A DNA stretch of 64,000 bases from an uncultured SAR86 cluster bacterium (GCA_943788515.1 CALSQM010000001.1:1-64000), one strand, 5' to 3'; counted from the stretch's first letter, positions 20,996-32,310 are shown. Notes: generated by a model not told the origin, from the sequence alone. Program-made: numbers and translations.

Positions 20996-22260
20996 TTTAT
21001 TCCTTTAAACCCTATATCTTTTCTATAAAAAGCACCCTCAAACGATACTTTATTAACGAGATTATAAGCCTTAGATTGAGCTTCCTTCAAGTTGGTTCCA
21101 AGAGCAGTTGCGCAAAAAACTCTGCCGCCTGATGTCATTATTTTATGGTCAACTAATTTAGTTCCTGCGTGAAATAATTTTGTATCTTGATCTCCTTCTG
21201 GATGAATTTGAACTTCTTTATTAGATATATAGTTCTCAGGGTATCCCTCAGAAGCAATAACAACACCACATGAGTGTTGCTCTGTCCATTCGACATGAAT
21301 TGACTCTAATTGTTCATTTATTGCTGCTAGACATAGATCAACAAGGCTTGATTTAAGTCTTAATAATATTGGTTGAGTTTCAGGATCCCCGAATCTACAA
21401 TTAAATTCCAAAACTTTAAGCTCATCATTCTTAATCATTAACCCAGCATATAAGAAACCAAGATAGGGTGACCCTTCTGATATGAGGCCTTCCATTGTTG
21501 GTTTCATAACTTCATCAATAATTTTTTTATGGATATGATCATCAACTATTGGAGCTGGAGAGTAGGCGCCCATCCCACCAGTATTTAATCCAACATCACC
21601 CTCACCAACCGCCTTATGGTCTTGGCTTGTAGCTAGTGGAATAATTTTATCTTTACTTACCACTGCAATAAAACTAGCTTCTTCACCCTCTAAAAATTCC
21701 TCAATAACAACACTACTGCCTGCTTCGCCAAATGCTTGGTCTTTAAAGATGCTATCGAGCGCTGATACAGCTTCATTTTTATTTTGACAAATAAGAACTC
21801 CCTTGCCAGCTGCTAGCCCGTCAGCTTTCACCACAGTAGGGTACTCAATATTATCTAGATAATTAATTGATGCATCATATGAGTCAAACGCTGCATAAGC
21901 CGCTGTAGGTATTCCATATTTAACAAAAAAATCTTTTGAAAAAGTTTTAGAGCCTTCTAACTGAGCTGCTGCCTTAGAGGGACCAAAGGTCTTTATTCCT
22001 TTGCTTTGAAGGTAGTCGGACATACCATCAACAAGAGGTTGCTCAGGACCAATAATAACCAAACCTATATGCTCTTCTTTACAAAAACTTTCAACCTTAG
22101 AAAAGTCGCTGGTATCTAAAGATAGATTTGTAATTTTAGATTCAAGAGCTGTTCCTGCATTACCAGGAGCCACAAATACATTAGTAACTGATTCGTCTTG
22201 AGCTGATTTCCATGCAAGAGCATGCTCTCTGCCGCCTGAGCCAATTACAAGTACTTGCAT
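20992..22260 (-). CDS. purD: Phosphoribosylamine-glycine ligase
   Basis: 'VIGSGGREHALAWK', 'VKADGLAAGKGV', 'NCRFGDPETQ'. Confidence 0.96.
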   Translation of the reverse strand: MQVLVIGSGGREHALAWKSAQDESVTNVFVAPGNAGTALESKITNLSLDTSDFSKVESFCKEEHIGLVIIGPEQPLVDGMSDYLQSKGIKTFGPSKAAAQLEGSKTFSKDFFVKYGIPTAAYAAFDSYDASINYLDNIEYPTVVKADGLAAGKGVLICQNKNEAVSALDSIFKDQAFGEAGSSVVIEEFLEGEEASFIAVVSKDKIIPLATSQDHKAVGEGDVGLNTGGMGAYSPAPIVDDHIHKKIIDEVMKPTMEGLISEGSPYLGFLYAGLMIKNDELKVLEFNCRFGDPETQPILLRLKSSLVDLCLAAINEQLESIHVEWTEQHSCGVVIASEGYPENYISNKEVQIHPEGDQDTKLFHAGTKLVDHKIMTSGGRVFCATALGTNLKEAQSKAYNLVNKVSFEGAFYRKDIGFKGIK

Positions 22261-23801
22261 TAGTGTCTAAAGTGCCTCGTGCTAGTAAAAACCATTGCAA
22301 TATTGTTCTCATCTGCAGCAGCAATAACCTCATCATCCCTGATCGATCCACCTGGCTGAATAATTGCAGCTATCCCACTGGAAGCGGCCTTATCAATCCC
22401 ATCTCTAAAGGGAAAAAATGCATCCGATGCCATAACAGCACCTTTAACTTCAAGACCTTCCTCTTTTGCTTTTAAATTAGCTATATCGGCACTTATCACT
22501 CTACTCATTTGCCCTGCACCAATGCCTATTGTTTGTCTATTGTGAACATAAACTATTGCATTACTTTTAACGAATTTAGCAACTCTCCAAGCAAACATAA
22601 GGTCATTTAGCTCTTCAGATGTTGGCTGTCTCTTAGTAACGCATTTTAAGTCTTCCCTTGGAACCGCATAAGTATCATCGCTTTGAACCAAAATTCCACC
22701 AGAGACTTTTTTAATAACACCTGGATAGGGATTATCTTGTTCCAAGTCAACTTTTAAAACTCTAACGTTTTTCTTTTTAGCAAATTCAACCAAAGCACCT
22801 TCTTCATAGTCAGTGGCTATGATCACTTCAACAAATTGGCGGCTATTAATCTCTTCAGCTGTCTTGGTATCCAATGTTCTATTGAGAGCAATAATTCCTC
22901 CAAAAGCAGATGTTGGATCTGTTTTAAAAGCCAAATCATAAGCACCAAATATAGTATTTGACTCTGCCACCCCACAAGGATTAGCGTGTTTCACAATTAC
23001 ACACGCAGGATCATCAAAGGCTCTGGCGCATTCCCATGCAGCATCCGCATCAACTATATTGTTATATGAAAGCTCTTTGCCTTGAAGAATATCCGCATTG
23101 GCTATGTTTTTAAATTTAAGATTTGAAAAAGTTAATAAATTTGCTGTTTGGTGGGGATTTTCTCCATATCTTAAGGGTTCACTTTTTTCAAAATTATAAT
23201 TAGGCAAAAGATTATCCGTATCTTCTTTTAGATAATTAGAGATAGATAGATTGTAATCAGCCATAAGATGAAAAACTTTTTGAGATAACTCTTTTCTAAA
23301 TTCATATGAAATTCCATCCTCATCTTTCCACTCTTGAATTAATCGTGAATAATCATTTGGATTTGAAACTACAGCAACATCTTTAAAATTTTTAGCCGCA
23401 GATCTAATCATAGTTGGCCCACCTATATCTATTTTTTCTATAGCCTCTTCGAATGAACATCCCTCTGCAATCGTTTCTTTAAATGGATATAGGTTTACGA
23501 TTACTAAATCAATTGGCTCATAACCTCTTTCTTTTAAAACATCTAAATCTTGATCTCTTCTTGCAAGAATTCCTGCATGTATTTTGGGATGTAATGTTTT
23601 AACTCTCCCATCCATCATTTCTTCAAATCCGGTGAAGTCAGAGACCTCAATAACATCTGTTGTTATTTCTTTTATCGCTTTAAAAGTTCCTCCAGTCGAT
23701 AAAATTTTCACTCCTTGAGATATTAAAAATGATACCAACTCACTCAAGTGTGATTTGTCTGAAAGGCTTATAAGTGCTGTTTTTGGTTTTATTGCATTCA
23801 T
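22260..23801 (-). CDS. purH: Bifunctional AICAR transformylase / IMP cyclohydrolase
   Basis: 'ALISLSDKSHL', 'GGTFKAIKE', 'DGRVKTLHPKIHAGIL', 'VKHANPCGVAE'. Confidence 0.96.
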   Translation of the reverse strand: MNAIKPKTALISLSDKSHLSELVSFLISQGVKILSTGGTFKAIKEITTDVIEVSDFTGFEEMMDGRVKTLHPKIHAGILARRDQDLDVLKERGYEPIDLVIVNLYPFKETIAEGCSFEEAIEKIDIGGPTMIRSAAKNFKDVAVVSNPNDYSRLIQEWKDEDGISYEFRKELSQKVFHLMADYNLSISNYLKEDTDNLLPNYNFEKSEPLRYGENPHQTANLLTFSNLKFKNIANADILQGKELSYNNIVDADAAWECARAFDDPACVIVKHANPCGVAESNTIFGAYDLAFKTDPTSAFGGIIALNRTLDTKTAEEINSRQFVEVIIATDYEEGALVEFAKKKNVRVLKVDLEQDNPYPGVIKKVSGGILVQSDDTYAVPREDLKCVTKRQPTSEELNDLMFAWRVAKFVKSNAIVYVHNRQTIGIGAGQMSRVISADIANLKAKEEGLEVKGAVMASDAFFPFRDGIDKAASSGIAAIIQPGGSIRDDEVIAAADENNIAMVFTSTRHFRH

Positions 23802-24067
23802 TATTTTATGTCATATTTTTTTAATTTAGTTCTCAACGTTGTTCTATTAATTCCAAGAACCTTTGAGGCTTTAGATTGATTATTATTAGAAAACTTCATT
23901 ACTGATGAAAGTAAAGGTGGTTCGATTTCATTAAGGACTAACTGATAAACATCAATTGGAATATTGTTTTGATCTAATTGCTTAAAATACCTCTTCATGG
24001 CTTTTCTGACCTCTTCTTTTAGAGGACTTTTTGAATAGCTATCAAAAGATTTTTTTTTATTTCCCAA
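23801..24067 (-). CDS. fis: Fis-family DNA-binding protein
   Basis: C-terminal HTH 'NNQSKASKVLGINRTTLRTKLKKYDI'; upstream of purH. Confidence 0.9.
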   Translation of the reverse strand: MGNKKKSFDSYSKSPLKEEVRKAMKRYFKQLDQNNIPIDVYQLVLNEIEPPLLSSVMKFSNNNQSKASKVLGINRTTLRTKLKKYDIK

Positions 24068-24130
24068 AATATAGTTGTAATTAGAAAGAATATTTAGTTT
24101 ACAGTTGTTTAAAAATTGCTCAATAGGTTT

Positions 24131-24694
24131 TTAGAGATTTATTGGAGTTTTTCTCTCTCCGCCGATATAAAACTCTTTAACTTTATTATTGTTCACAATT
24201 ATTTTTGTAATCGAAGTGTAGTCAGGATAAAAACATAACAAATTTTGATTATTTGTAAATTCAGCTATCAGAGCATTTATAACCATAAAATGGCTAAATA
24301 TTATCGTATCCCTTTCAATTGATAGGATTTGTTTTGTAAGCTCTGAACGCCAATTATTAACCTCATTCGGTAGATTAATTAAATCCATTTTTATAATTTT
24401 TGTTAGCCAATCTTTTTTATCTTTTGGATCTATTCCATTAGAAGGGATTTCAGAAAATACTGCATTTATTTCAACATCTTTATTATATTTTTTGGCAAGT
24501 GGGGCGGCAGTCATCAATGCTCGAGACTTAGGGCTAGAGATAAAGTGATAATTCTCCAAAAAGAGAAGTTCATTATTATTAATCAACTCTATAGCTTGAT
24601 TCTCTCCTAATTGACTTAATCCAGGGTCGGGATCGTCACCCCAGGAAGCAGAGGCCTCCCCATGCCTAATTAATATTATGTTTATCTGTGACAT
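24131..24694 (-). CDS. Histidine phosphatase family protein
   Basis: 'ILIRHGEASASW' RHG motif; 'FSHFMVINALI'. Confidence 0.85.
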   Translation of the reverse strand: MSQINIILIRHGEASASWGDDPDPGLSQLGENQAIELINNNELLFLENYHFISSPKSRALMTAAPLAKKYNKDVEINAVFSEIPSNGIDPKDKKDWLTKIIKMDLINLPNEVNNWRSELTKQILSIERDTIIFSHFMVINALIAEFTNNQNLLCFYPDYTSITKIIVNNNKVKEFYIGGERKTPINL

Positions 24695-24724
24695 TTATAT
24701 TGAAGCTATAGCTATAATGCTTAT

Positions 24725-25462
24725 GTGAGAATTCATAGAATATATTGTAATTCAGTATCGGACCAAGATAATGTTTTTGATTTAGATCAACCTCAATCAA
24801 CCCATATATCAAAAGTGCTGAGATTGAAGCTTGGGAATGAGATAGATGTCTTTGACGGGAAAGGCTCATCTGCAATTTGCAAAATAGTCGAAATAACTAG
24901 ATCGAGCATAGTCTTAGAAAGAATATCTGAATTAAAAAAATTAAATCCCACGCATCCAAAAATAAATGCAATCCTTCCTATTATTAAAAAAGACAATTTG
25001 CACTTTATGCTACAGAAGCTAACAGAGGTTGGGGTTTATGAATTTATTTTTTACAAACCAGATCTTGTTGACCAAAGTATTGCAAAAAAAGATTCAGAAA
25101 AAATTATGAATAAATGCAATGAAGTTATTATTAATGCTTGCAAGCAATGCGGATCAAATTTTATTCCTGCTATATATTATTTTAGTAATTTAGAACTAGC
25201 AGTCAATTCAGTTAAAGGTATTGCCATTGAATCATATGCCTTTGATTTGGACGCTAAAGAACACTTTAATTTAGCTGAAATTAAAACAGGAGAAGATGTT
25301 TGTATGATAACCGGACCAGAATCTGGATTTTCTAAAGAAGAGATTGAAATTTTAAGCAAAAAAGATACGAAAATAAGATTATTAAAAAACAATGTTCTAA
25401 GAGCAGAAACGGCTCCCATTGTTATATCATCGTTGTTGCAAAATCATTTTGGTAATATTTAA
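24725..25462 (+). CDS. rsmE: 16S rRNA (uracil1498-N3)-methyltransferase
   Basis: 'HISKVLRLKLGNEIDVFDGKG', 'MITGPESGFSKEEIE', 'LGN..LRAETAP'-type C-terminus; upstream of gshB. Confidence 0.9.
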   Translation: MRIHRIYCNSVSDQDNVFDLDQPQSTHISKVLRLKLGNEIDVFDGKGSSAICKIVEITRSSIVLERISELKKLNPTHPKINAILPIIKKDNLHFMLQKLTEVGVYEFIFYKPDLVDQSIAKKDSEKIMNKCNEVIINACKQCGSNFIPAIYYFSNLELAVNSVKGIAIESYAFDLDAKEHFNLAEIKTGEDVCMITGPESGFSKEEIEILSKKDTKIRLLKNNVLRAETAPIVISSLLQNHFGNI

Positions 25463-25464
25463 GA

Positions 25465-26391
25465 ATGAGTAAAAAATTATTATTCATAACGGATCCTTTA
25501 AAAGGTTTAAAACAAGAAAAAGATACTTCCATTTTCATGATGGAGGAGTCAATCGCTTTGGGCTGCAAGGTTTATCAGTGCGAAATGTCTGATCTTTATG
25601 TTTCTGATGGCATGGTGCTTGCTGATTCAAGAAATATCATAGCCATAGGATCCAATAAAGTTGAAAGCATTAAAAAAGAATCAATAAAAGTTGCTGATTT
25701 TAATTTTACTTTTATGAGAAAAGATCCTCCTGTCGATAAGGATTATATAAATGCACTCCACTTGTTGGGTTTGGCAGAAACTCATGGAGCAACAGTTTTT
25801 AATAAACCAAACTCTATAAAAGAGTTCAATGAAAAGATATTTGCTATACATTTTAAAGAGTTTATTCCTCAGACCTTAGTAACTTCTAACATAAAAAAGG
25901 TAATAGAATTTCAACTCAAACATGACACTATAGTAGTCAAGCCTTTGGATGGAATGGGTGGGGAATCAATCTATAAAATGGATAATTTTGAAGATGATAA
26001 TCTAGATATTTTGCTTGATATGACAGATAACGAAAATACTCAGATTATTGCTCAAGAGTTTCTTGAAGATATTTATAAAGGTGACTTTAGAATTTTAATT
26101 ATAAATGGGAAGCCTTTCCCAAAAACCTTAGCTCGAATTCCACAAGGCGAAAGTTTTAAAGGTAACTTGGCTGCAGGAGGAGTGGGTGTTGTAAAAGATA
26201 TAACCGAAGTTCAGCAAAAAACCGCTGAAAAAATAGGAAAATATTTAATAACCAAAGGAATCAACTTTGCTGGTATAGACATGATTGGTAAGTATTTAAC
26301 CGAGATTAATATCACAAGTCCTACCTGCGCAAGAGAGATATATAAACAATCAGGCAAAAACCCAATTAAAGAATATTTAGAACTTTTATGA
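25465..26391 (+). CDS. gshB: Glutathione synthase
   Basis: 'FMRKDPPVDKDYI', 'VVKPLDGMGGESI', 'INITSPTCAREI'. Confidence 0.95.
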   Translation: MSKKLLFITDPLKGLKQEKDTSIFMMEESIALGCKVYQCEMSDLYVSDGMVLADSRNIIAIGSNKVESIKKESIKVADFNFTFMRKDPPVDKDYINALHLLGLAETHGATVFNKPNSIKEFNEKIFAIHFKEFIPQTLVTSNIKKVIEFQLKHDTIVVKPLDGMGGESIYKMDNFEDDNLDILLDMTDNENTQIIAQEFLEDIYKGDFRILIINGKPFPKTLARIPQGESFKGNLAAGGVGVVKDITEVQQKTAEKIGKYLITKGINFAGIDMIGKYLTEINITSPTCAREIYKQSGKNPIKEYLELL

Positions 26392-27011
26392 CGTCAATCT
26401 CCTTGAAGCAAAGAGTTAGCAGAAGGTCTTTAACCCTTAACAAATCCTTTATCTTATCTCTAACTTTCCACGTCTTTTTGATATTTGGAATAACATTTAC
26501 AACTTTCTATAAAATACCTTTGTTACAAGATTCTCCAATTATTAATGTAAAGCTGGCAAACTCATCGCAAGATATCATTGGCAATGAAAGTTTTGATCAA
26601 GAAATACTAGCTATAGATAGTAATGGTTTTAAAAACAAACAAATGCAAACGCAGAAAAGTTCATATCAGCCTCATAAAATAAAAAAACTTGAGGCTAATT
26701 CAGTTGTAAGTAATGAGGAGGCCATGTATTTAAATCTTTGGCAAAGAAATATTGAGACAATAGGAGATAAGATTATAGGAGAAGAGGGCGCCATCTATAA
26801 CGAAAGCAGGGTGCAGGTTATGGCAACAATAGATTCATTTGGGAATTTAATAAAATCAGAGGTTCTTATATCATCTGGAAACGAATCTGTTGACGAATTA
26901 GCTCTTAATATTTTAAATGAAGCCGCTCCTTTCGCTCCCTTTAATCCAAAAATGATTAATGAATATAGTGTTTTAGAAATAGTTAGAGATTGGAACTTTT
27001 CAACAGAATAA
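26388..27011 (+). CDS. TonB-like energy transducer
   Basis: Single N-terminal TM, C-terminal TonB domain; located gshB-x-ruvX as is typical. Confidence 0.8.
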   Translation: MTSISLKQRVSRRSLTLNKSFILSLTFHVFLIFGITFTTFYKIPLLQDSPIINVKLANSSQDIIGNESFDQEILAIDSNGFKNKQMQTQKSSYQPHKIKKLEANSVVSNEEAMYLNLWQRNIETIGDKIIGEEGAIYNESRVQVMATIDSFGNLIKSEVLISSGNESVDELALNILNEAAPFAPFNPKMINEYSVLEIVRDWNFSTE

Positions 27012-27397
27012 TGCAAATAGTATCTTTTGATTTTGGAACAAAAAAAATAGGCATTGCTGTTGGGCAAACAAAAACAAAAACGTCATCCCCGTTAGAAATT
27101 ATTTTTAATAAAAATAATGCTGTGAATTGGGTAAAAATTTCTTCTATTATTAATGAGTGGAAGCCAGACTTACTTCTAGTTGGCAAACCTCTTAATATGG
27201 ATGGTACCGATAGTGATATCATGGAAAAAGTAGATATCTTTTTTAAGAAATTAGGAAAGGTAACAAAGGTTCCATGTGAATATGTTGATGAAAGGCTTAC
27301 TAGTTTTGAAGCAAGACAAAACCTTGCAGATCTTAAGACCGATCTCATTGATGCACATGCAGCTAAGATTTTAATAGATCACTGGTTTAATAAATAA
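27011..27397 (+). CDS. ruvX: Holliday junction resolvase RuvX/YqgF
   Basis: 'MQIVSFDFGTKKIGIAVGQT', 'VGKPLNMDGT', 'VDERLTSFEA'; ATG at 27011 is preferred over the ORF-track start. Confidence 0.92.
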   Translation: MQIVSFDFGTKKIGIAVGQTKTKTSSPLEIIFNKNNAVNWVKISSIINEWKPDLLLVGKPLNMDGTDSDIMEKVDIFFKKLGKVTKVPCEYVDERLTSFEARQNLADLKTDLIDAHAAKILIDHWFNK

Positions 27398-27399
27398 TT

Positions 27400-29175
27400 A
27401 TGTCCATACCTTCAAGCTTTATTGATCGACTGATAACTTCTGTCAATATAGTAGATATTATAGGAAGAAGGCTTCAACTTGAGAGAAGAGGCGGAGCTTA
27501 TTGGGCAAAGTGTCCATTTCATGGCTCTGGAGAGGAAAGAACTGGGTCTTTCAAGATCTATGAGGATACAGGCACCTATCATTGTTTTGGTTGCAAGGAG
27601 TCTGGTAACGCAATTCACTTTTTGAGAAAACATGACGGCCTTGATTTCATGGAGGCTATTGAATTGCTGGCATCTTATGTGGGTATGGAAGTTCCGCAGC
27701 AAGAAAAGCCGGTAGATGTGTCTGATGCTCTAAATATTAATTCTCGAGCCGTAGAGATTTTCATAGAACAACTAAAGTCGCCTATAGGAAAAGCGACTAT
27801 TGAATATTTAAAAGCAAGAGGTATTAGCGGTGAGACTGCTAAATTTTTTGAACTAGGATATTCCGTAGAAAGAAACCCATCTCTCCATTCTATACTTTCT
27901 CCAAAGTATGAAAAATCTGATCTTGAGGATTCGGGATTATTTGGATCAAATGACAATGGAGAAATGTATGATCGTTTCAGAGACAGACTTATGTTTCCAA
28001 TTAGAAATATTAAAGGTGAGCATATAGGCTTTGGTGGAAGGCTTCTGCAAGATAAAAAAGACCAAGCTAAATACTTGAACTCACCAGAGACTAAAACATA
28101 TAAGAAGAAATATGAATTATATGGGCTTTATGAGGCAAGATTGATTGAAAAAAGACCGCAATCCTTATTTCTGGTTGAAGGCTATATGGATGTTATTGGA
28201 TTGCATCAGCATGGCATAAAAAATGCAGTAGCTTCTTCTGGGACAGCATTCACTCAAGAGCAACTCAGAAAAATTCTTAGTTATACCAACGTTATTTACA
28301 TAGTGTTTGATGGAGATGAGGCCGGGCAAAAAGCTTCTTGGAGAGCTGTAGAAAATGCTCTTCCTCTTCTTAGAGAAGATATCAGAATGAGTTTTATATT
28401 TTTAAAACCTGGAGATGACCCAGATAGCTATATCAAAGAAAATGGCAATGATGCTTTTGTTAAGCTGGCGTCTGAAGCAACATCATTTTCAGATTATTTT
28501 TTACAATCTATTAAAGACCATGATGACCTATCTTCTATTGAAGGAAGGTCTATGGTTGCTCAGTTTGCAAAACCCTTAGTAAACAAAATAGCCAATCCAA
28601 CACTTAAAGAAGCATATACGAGTGAGATAAGTAATATATGTGATTTAGATTTTAGCAAGCTACTATCTGGAGAGGACAGATATCAACCCAATAAATCTTT
28701 ACAAAAAGAAGAGGTAAAAAAGACCCCCAATTCGGTTATAAGAAAATCTGTACTTGGAGTCTTTACAGCTCTTATCCAGCACCCCAAGTTAGCTAAAGAC
28801 AGAGTATTTGATTTGATAAGAAAAGATTCTAGATTTTTATTTTTAAACGATGTAAGAAATTTCTATAAAGATAATCCAGAAGCAGTTCCATCCATACTAT
28901 TTGAAAAAATAGAAAATGAAAAAATAAAGAACTTATTTGGTGAAGCTCTAGTATCAGAAATTAAGCTTTCAGTTGATGATGCAAAATCAATGATTGAGGA
29001 TTGTATTAGCCTAATATCAAAAACTGAAAAAGATAGAGAGGAAATCTTAAAAGAAAAGTATAATATGCAAGAAATAACATCTGCAGAAAAAAGGGAATTA
29101 CAACAACATATTCTCAAAAAAGCTTCCATGACAGAAGAAGACCAGATTTTATTAAAAAATTTAAGCTCTAAATAG
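27400..29175 (+). CDS. dnaG: DNA primase
   Basis: Zinc-finger 'CPFHG...YHCFGCKESGNAI', Toprim 'FLVEGYMDVIGLHQHG'; upstream of rpoD. Confidence 0.96.
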   Translation: MSIPSSFIDRLITSVNIVDIIGRRLQLERRGGAYWAKCPFHGSGEERTGSFKIYEDTGTYHCFGCKESGNAIHFLRKHDGLDFMEAIELLASYVGMEVPQQEKPVDVSDALNINSRAVEIFIEQLKSPIGKATIEYLKARGISGETAKFFELGYSVERNPSLHSILSPKYEKSDLEDSGLFGSNDNGEMYDRFRDRLMFPIRNIKGEHIGFGGRLLQDKKDQAKYLNSPETKTYKKKYELYGLYEARLIEKRPQSLFLVEGYMDVIGLHQHGIKNAVASSGTAFTQEQLRKILSYTNVIYIVFDGDEAGQKASWRAVENALPLLREDIRMSFIFLKPGDDPDSYIKENGNDAFVKLASEATSFSDYFLQSIKDHDDLSSIEGRSMVAQFAKPLVNKIANPTLKEAYTSEISNICDLDFSKLLSGEDRYQPNKSLQKEEVKKTPNSVIRKSVLGVFTALIQHPKLAKDRVFDLIRKDSRFLFLNDVRNFYKDNPEAVPSILFEKIENEKIKNLFGEALVSEIKLSVDDAKSMIEDCISLISKTEKDREEILKEKYNMQEITSAEKRELQQHILKKASMTEEDQILLKNLSSK

Positions 29176-29233
29176 ATTGAATTTATAGATTTAATCACTA
29201 CATAGAGTAAACATATTTGGAGTACAAGAATTC

Positions 29234-31048
29234 GTGGATAAATTAAGTAAAAAAGGTTCAAAAATAGCTGAACTCATTGAGAAAGGAAGAGAGCAGGGCT
29301 ATTTAACCTATGCAGATGTTAATGATCACCTTCCTGAAGATATTTCTGATCCAGATCAGGTTGATGAAATCATTGGAATGATTAATGATTTAGGTCTCCA
29401 AGTTCATGAAACTGCACCTGATGCTGATGACTTATTATTGGCAAACTCAGAAGAATCTGATGATATAGCTCTTGAGCAAGCTGCAGAAGCTCTTGCTGCT
29501 GTAGAAAATGAGACTGGAAGAACTACAGATCCTGTAAGAATGTATATGCGTGAGATGGGAACAGTTGACCTCCTAACTCGTGAAGGTGAAATAGAAATTG
29601 CTAAAAGAATTGAAGAAGGCATGAGAGATCTTCTTGCCGCAAGTGTTGTTTACCCCAAAACTGTGGAGTTCGTAATCGATTATCATCAAATGGTAAAAGA
29701 TGGCGAAAAGAAAACTAATGATTTTTTAACTGGGTTCCTTGAAGAAATGGAAGTAGTTCCATCTGCAGGACCAGGAAGCCAAAGAGCGAAAGATGAAGCA
29801 GCTGCCGCAGAAGAGTCAGACGATGAGACTCCATCAGGTCCGGATATGGTAGAAGTCCAAAGGAGGATGACTAATCTTAAAAGACATTACAACAAAACAT
29901 TAAAGGTTATTGAATCAAAGGGGCGTCATTCAAAAGAAGCTAATGCCGAATTTAAGAAAGTCGGAGAAATTTTCCAATTCTTAAAATTTAGCCCAAGAAT
30001 GTTTGATGATATCGCATCCATTGCTAGAGAAGGGCTGGCAATGATTAGAGATAAAGAAAAATTTATTCAAGAGCAATTAGTAAGAAATGCTCGCATGCCT
30101 AGAAAAGATTTCTTAGCTATGTATACAGACAACTTAACAAAAGTTAGATGGGTTGACTCTTTAATGAAAGAGAAAAAATACAAAAAAGATCTTTTAGAAA
30201 AAGTTAAACAAGATGTTGTTATTGCTCAGAAAGACATTATTGAGCTTGAGACTAGAGTTGGTCTTAGTGTGAAGGAAATTAAAGAGATCAATAGAAACAT
30301 GTCTATGGGTGAGACCAAGATGAGACGTGCTAAAAAAGACATGGTTGAAGCTAACCTAAGATTGGTTATTTCTATTGCTAAAAAATATACCAATAGAGGA
30401 CTTCAGTTCTTGGACTTAATCCAAGAGGGAAATATAGGTCTTATGAAGGCCGTAGATAAGTTTGAGTATAGAAGAGGTTATAAATTCTCTACTTATGCAA
30501 CTTGGTGGATAAGACAGGCCATAACAAGATCTATTGCTGACCAAGCAAGGACCATTAGAATCCCGGTTCATATGATTGAGACTATTAACAAATTAAACAG
30601 AGTGTCTCGCCAGATGATGCAGGATATGGGAAGAGAACCAACCCCAGAAGAGCTAAGTAAAGAACTTGACATGCCTGAAGACAAAGTAAGAAAAGTTCTT
30701 AAGATTGCAAAAGAGCCAATTTCAACTGAAACCCCTATCGGCGATGATGAAGATTCAAGTTTAGGTGATTTCATTGAAGATACTGTTATAGAGTCTCCAC
30801 TTGAAAATGCAACAGAAGACAGCCTGCATTTTGCAACGGATGATGTCTTGGGGTCTCTTACAGCAAGAGAAGCCAAAGTATTAAGAATGAGATTTGGTAT
30901 TGGCATGAATACTGACCATACTCTTGAAGAGGTTGGAAAACAGTTTGATGTTACTAGAGAAAGAATAAGACAGATTGAAGCAAAGGCTTTAAGAAAACTT
31001 AGACACCCTAGTAGATCAAGTCATTTAAAAAGCTTCTTAGACGAGTAA
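29234..31048 (+). CDS. rpoD: RNA polymerase sigma-70 factor
   Basis: '[59 protein letters not shown]'. Confidence 0.97.
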   Translation: MDKLSKKGSKIAELIEKGREQGYLTYADVNDHLPEDISDPDQVDEIIGMINDLGLQVHETAPDADDLLLANSEESDDIALEQAAEALAAVENETGRTTDPVRMYMREMGTVDLLTREGEIEIAKRIEEGMRDLLAASVVYPKTVEFVIDYHQMVKDGEKKTNDFLTGFLEEMEVVPSAGPGSQRAKDEAAAAEESDDETPSGPDMVEVQRRMTNLKRHYNKTLKVIESKGRHSKEANAEFKKVGEIFQFLKFSPRMFDDIASIAREGLAMIRDKEKFIQEQLVRNARMPRKDFLAMYTDNLTKVRWVDSLMKEKKYKKDLLEKVKQDVVIAQKDIIELETRVGLSVKEIKEINRNMSMGETKMRRAKKDMVEANLRLVISIAKKYTNRGLQFLDLIQEGNIGLMKAVDKFEYRRGYKFSTYATWWIRQAITRSIADQARTIRIPVHMIETINKLNRVSRQMMQDMGREPTPEELSKELDMPEDKVRKVLKIAKEPISTETPIGDDEDSSLGDFIEDTVIESPLENATEDSLHFATDDVLGSLTAREAKVLRMRFGIGMNTDHTLEEVGKQFDVTRERIRQIEAKALRKLRHPSRSSHLKSFLDE

Positions 31049-31050
31049 AC

Positions 31051-31689
31051 CTACTTCCAATTACCTTTTCTTCCTGATAAATCCCAGTTGATTCTTGACC
31101 ACATCAATTGGATTCGTCTTTCTATATACCTTTTTGCAAAGAAATAACTTATTTCAGGAAGCGGAACAAACGATGATGAACCTAGACCATCAATAATTTT
31201 TAAAACGATTAAATTATCTTCATAGCCCACAACTATATTATGTGGAATGATATTTTTTGTTAAAACTAAACTAGATCTTAGCCAAGATTCAAGATCATCC
31301 AGAGCCTTTTTTATTTCATCCGTCATGCCAAATGTAAACAAATATTTTTCAAGTGTGATTGCTATATTTTGATTATTATCTAGGACTAATTCTGTTTCTG
31401 ATGCTGGTCCTAAAGATGTCTCAACCATCCCATACCACTTGGCTAAGTGCTTCCACTTATTTGGATTATTATTCTTAAGAGACCTTTGTTGATAAGCAGA
31501 CTGCTCTCTGAGGTTGTCATCAAAGCTTTCTGCTGATCTTAGTTTTTTATACCATGCTGCATTTTTTTTTGCTTTTGCTGATTGATCTTTGAATGAAACC
31601 TTAAGACATCTATCTTTTTTTAAAGGATGAACAAAGCATCGCCTATTGCCGCCTTGAGCAAAGTGCTCGATGTTATTCAGGTTAATCAT
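31051..31689 (-). CDS. YrbL-family protein (PhoP regulatory network YrbL)
   Basis: 'FAQGGNRRCFVHPLKKDRCLKV', 'KNIIPHNIVVGY...LKIIDGLGSSSFVPL'. Confidence 0.8.
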   Translation of the reverse strand: MINLNNIEHFAQGGNRRCFVHPLKKDRCLKVSFKDQSAKAKKNAAWYKKLRSAESFDDNLREQSAYQQRSLKNNNPNKWKHLAKWYGMVETSLGPASETELVLDNNQNIAITLEKYLFTFGMTDEIKKALDDLESWLRSSLVLTKNIIPHNIVVGYEDNLIVLKIIDGLGSSSFVPLPEISYFFAKRYIERRIQLMWSRINWDLSGRKGNWK

Positions 31690-31791
31690 CTTTTAATAAT
31701 AACTTATATGATTGAGATCAACATATAAAAGCTTCCCTAAATCATATATTCTTATATAATTGTTCGCTCTTAATTCAATAGAATTTATTAA

Positions 31792-31868
31792 GGGCCTGTA
31801 GCTCAGTTGGTTAGAGCAGTGGACTCATAATCCATTGGTCGTAGGTTCGAGTCCTACCGGGCCCACCA
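31792..31868 (+). tRNA. ileX: tRNA-Ile2 (CAU anticodon, presumably lysidine-modified)
   Basis: 77-nt cloverleaf GGGCCTG...CGGGCCCACCA, anticodon loop CTCATAA (CAU). Position shortly after rpoD matches ileX synteny known in enterics. Met cannot be fully excluded by eye. Confidence 0.85.
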
Positions 31869-31896
31869 CTTTATTTAGTTATTTTTTTTATAAAGA

Positions 31897-32310
31897 TTAT
31901 TTTTTTAAAAAATCTTTCATTGCAGTGAGCGTTTTTGAGCTTACATGATGTTCAATACCTTCACTGTCAATTTCTGCATTGGTTTTATCAACACCAAGCT
32001 CCATTAAGAAGGCTAAAACAACAAGGTGTCTATCTTTTACTCGTTTCGCGAGTTTAAGTCCTTTCGCTGTCAGTTCTACTGGTTTGTAGGGCATCGTATG
32101 TAAAAGGTTTTCATCAGCCAGCCGTTTTACTATTCGAGAAACAGTGACATGACTAACATTAAAATATCTTGCTAGATCTAGCACTCTGCATTCTCCAAGT
32201 TCCGTAATTAACTCCATAACAGCTTCAACATAATCTTCTGCAGTCTCATTAGCATGACGTGCACGGGTCTGCGAAAAGGGTACCGAGCGGGCTTTAATTT
32301 GTTTTTTCAA
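31897..32310 (-). CDS. mntR: DtxR/MntR-family manganese-responsive repressor
   Basis: 137 aa; 'ETAEDYVEAVMELITELGECRVLDLARYFNVSHVTVSRIVKRL' HTH; 'DSEGIEHHVS' metal-site region. Confidence 0.9.
   Translation of the reverse strand: MKKQIKARSVPFSQTRARHANETAEDYVEAVMELITELGECRVLDLARYFNVSHVTVSRIVKRLADENLLHTMPYKPVELTAKGLKLAKRVKDRHLVVLAFLMELGVDKTNAEIDSEGIEHHVSSKTLTAMKDFLKK

Noticed and set aside
26983-27348. 121-aa minus-strand ORF
   Set aside because: Antisense to ruvX; shadow ORF.
28863-29261. 132-aa minus-strand ORF
   Set aside because: Antisense to dnaG 3' end; Phe/Ser/Ile-rich shadow translation.
31792-31868. Elongator tRNA-Met
   Set aside because: The CAU anticodon is ambiguous, but anticodon-stem pattern and position after rpoD favour tRNA-Ile2. 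Kept as Ile2 with reduced confidence.
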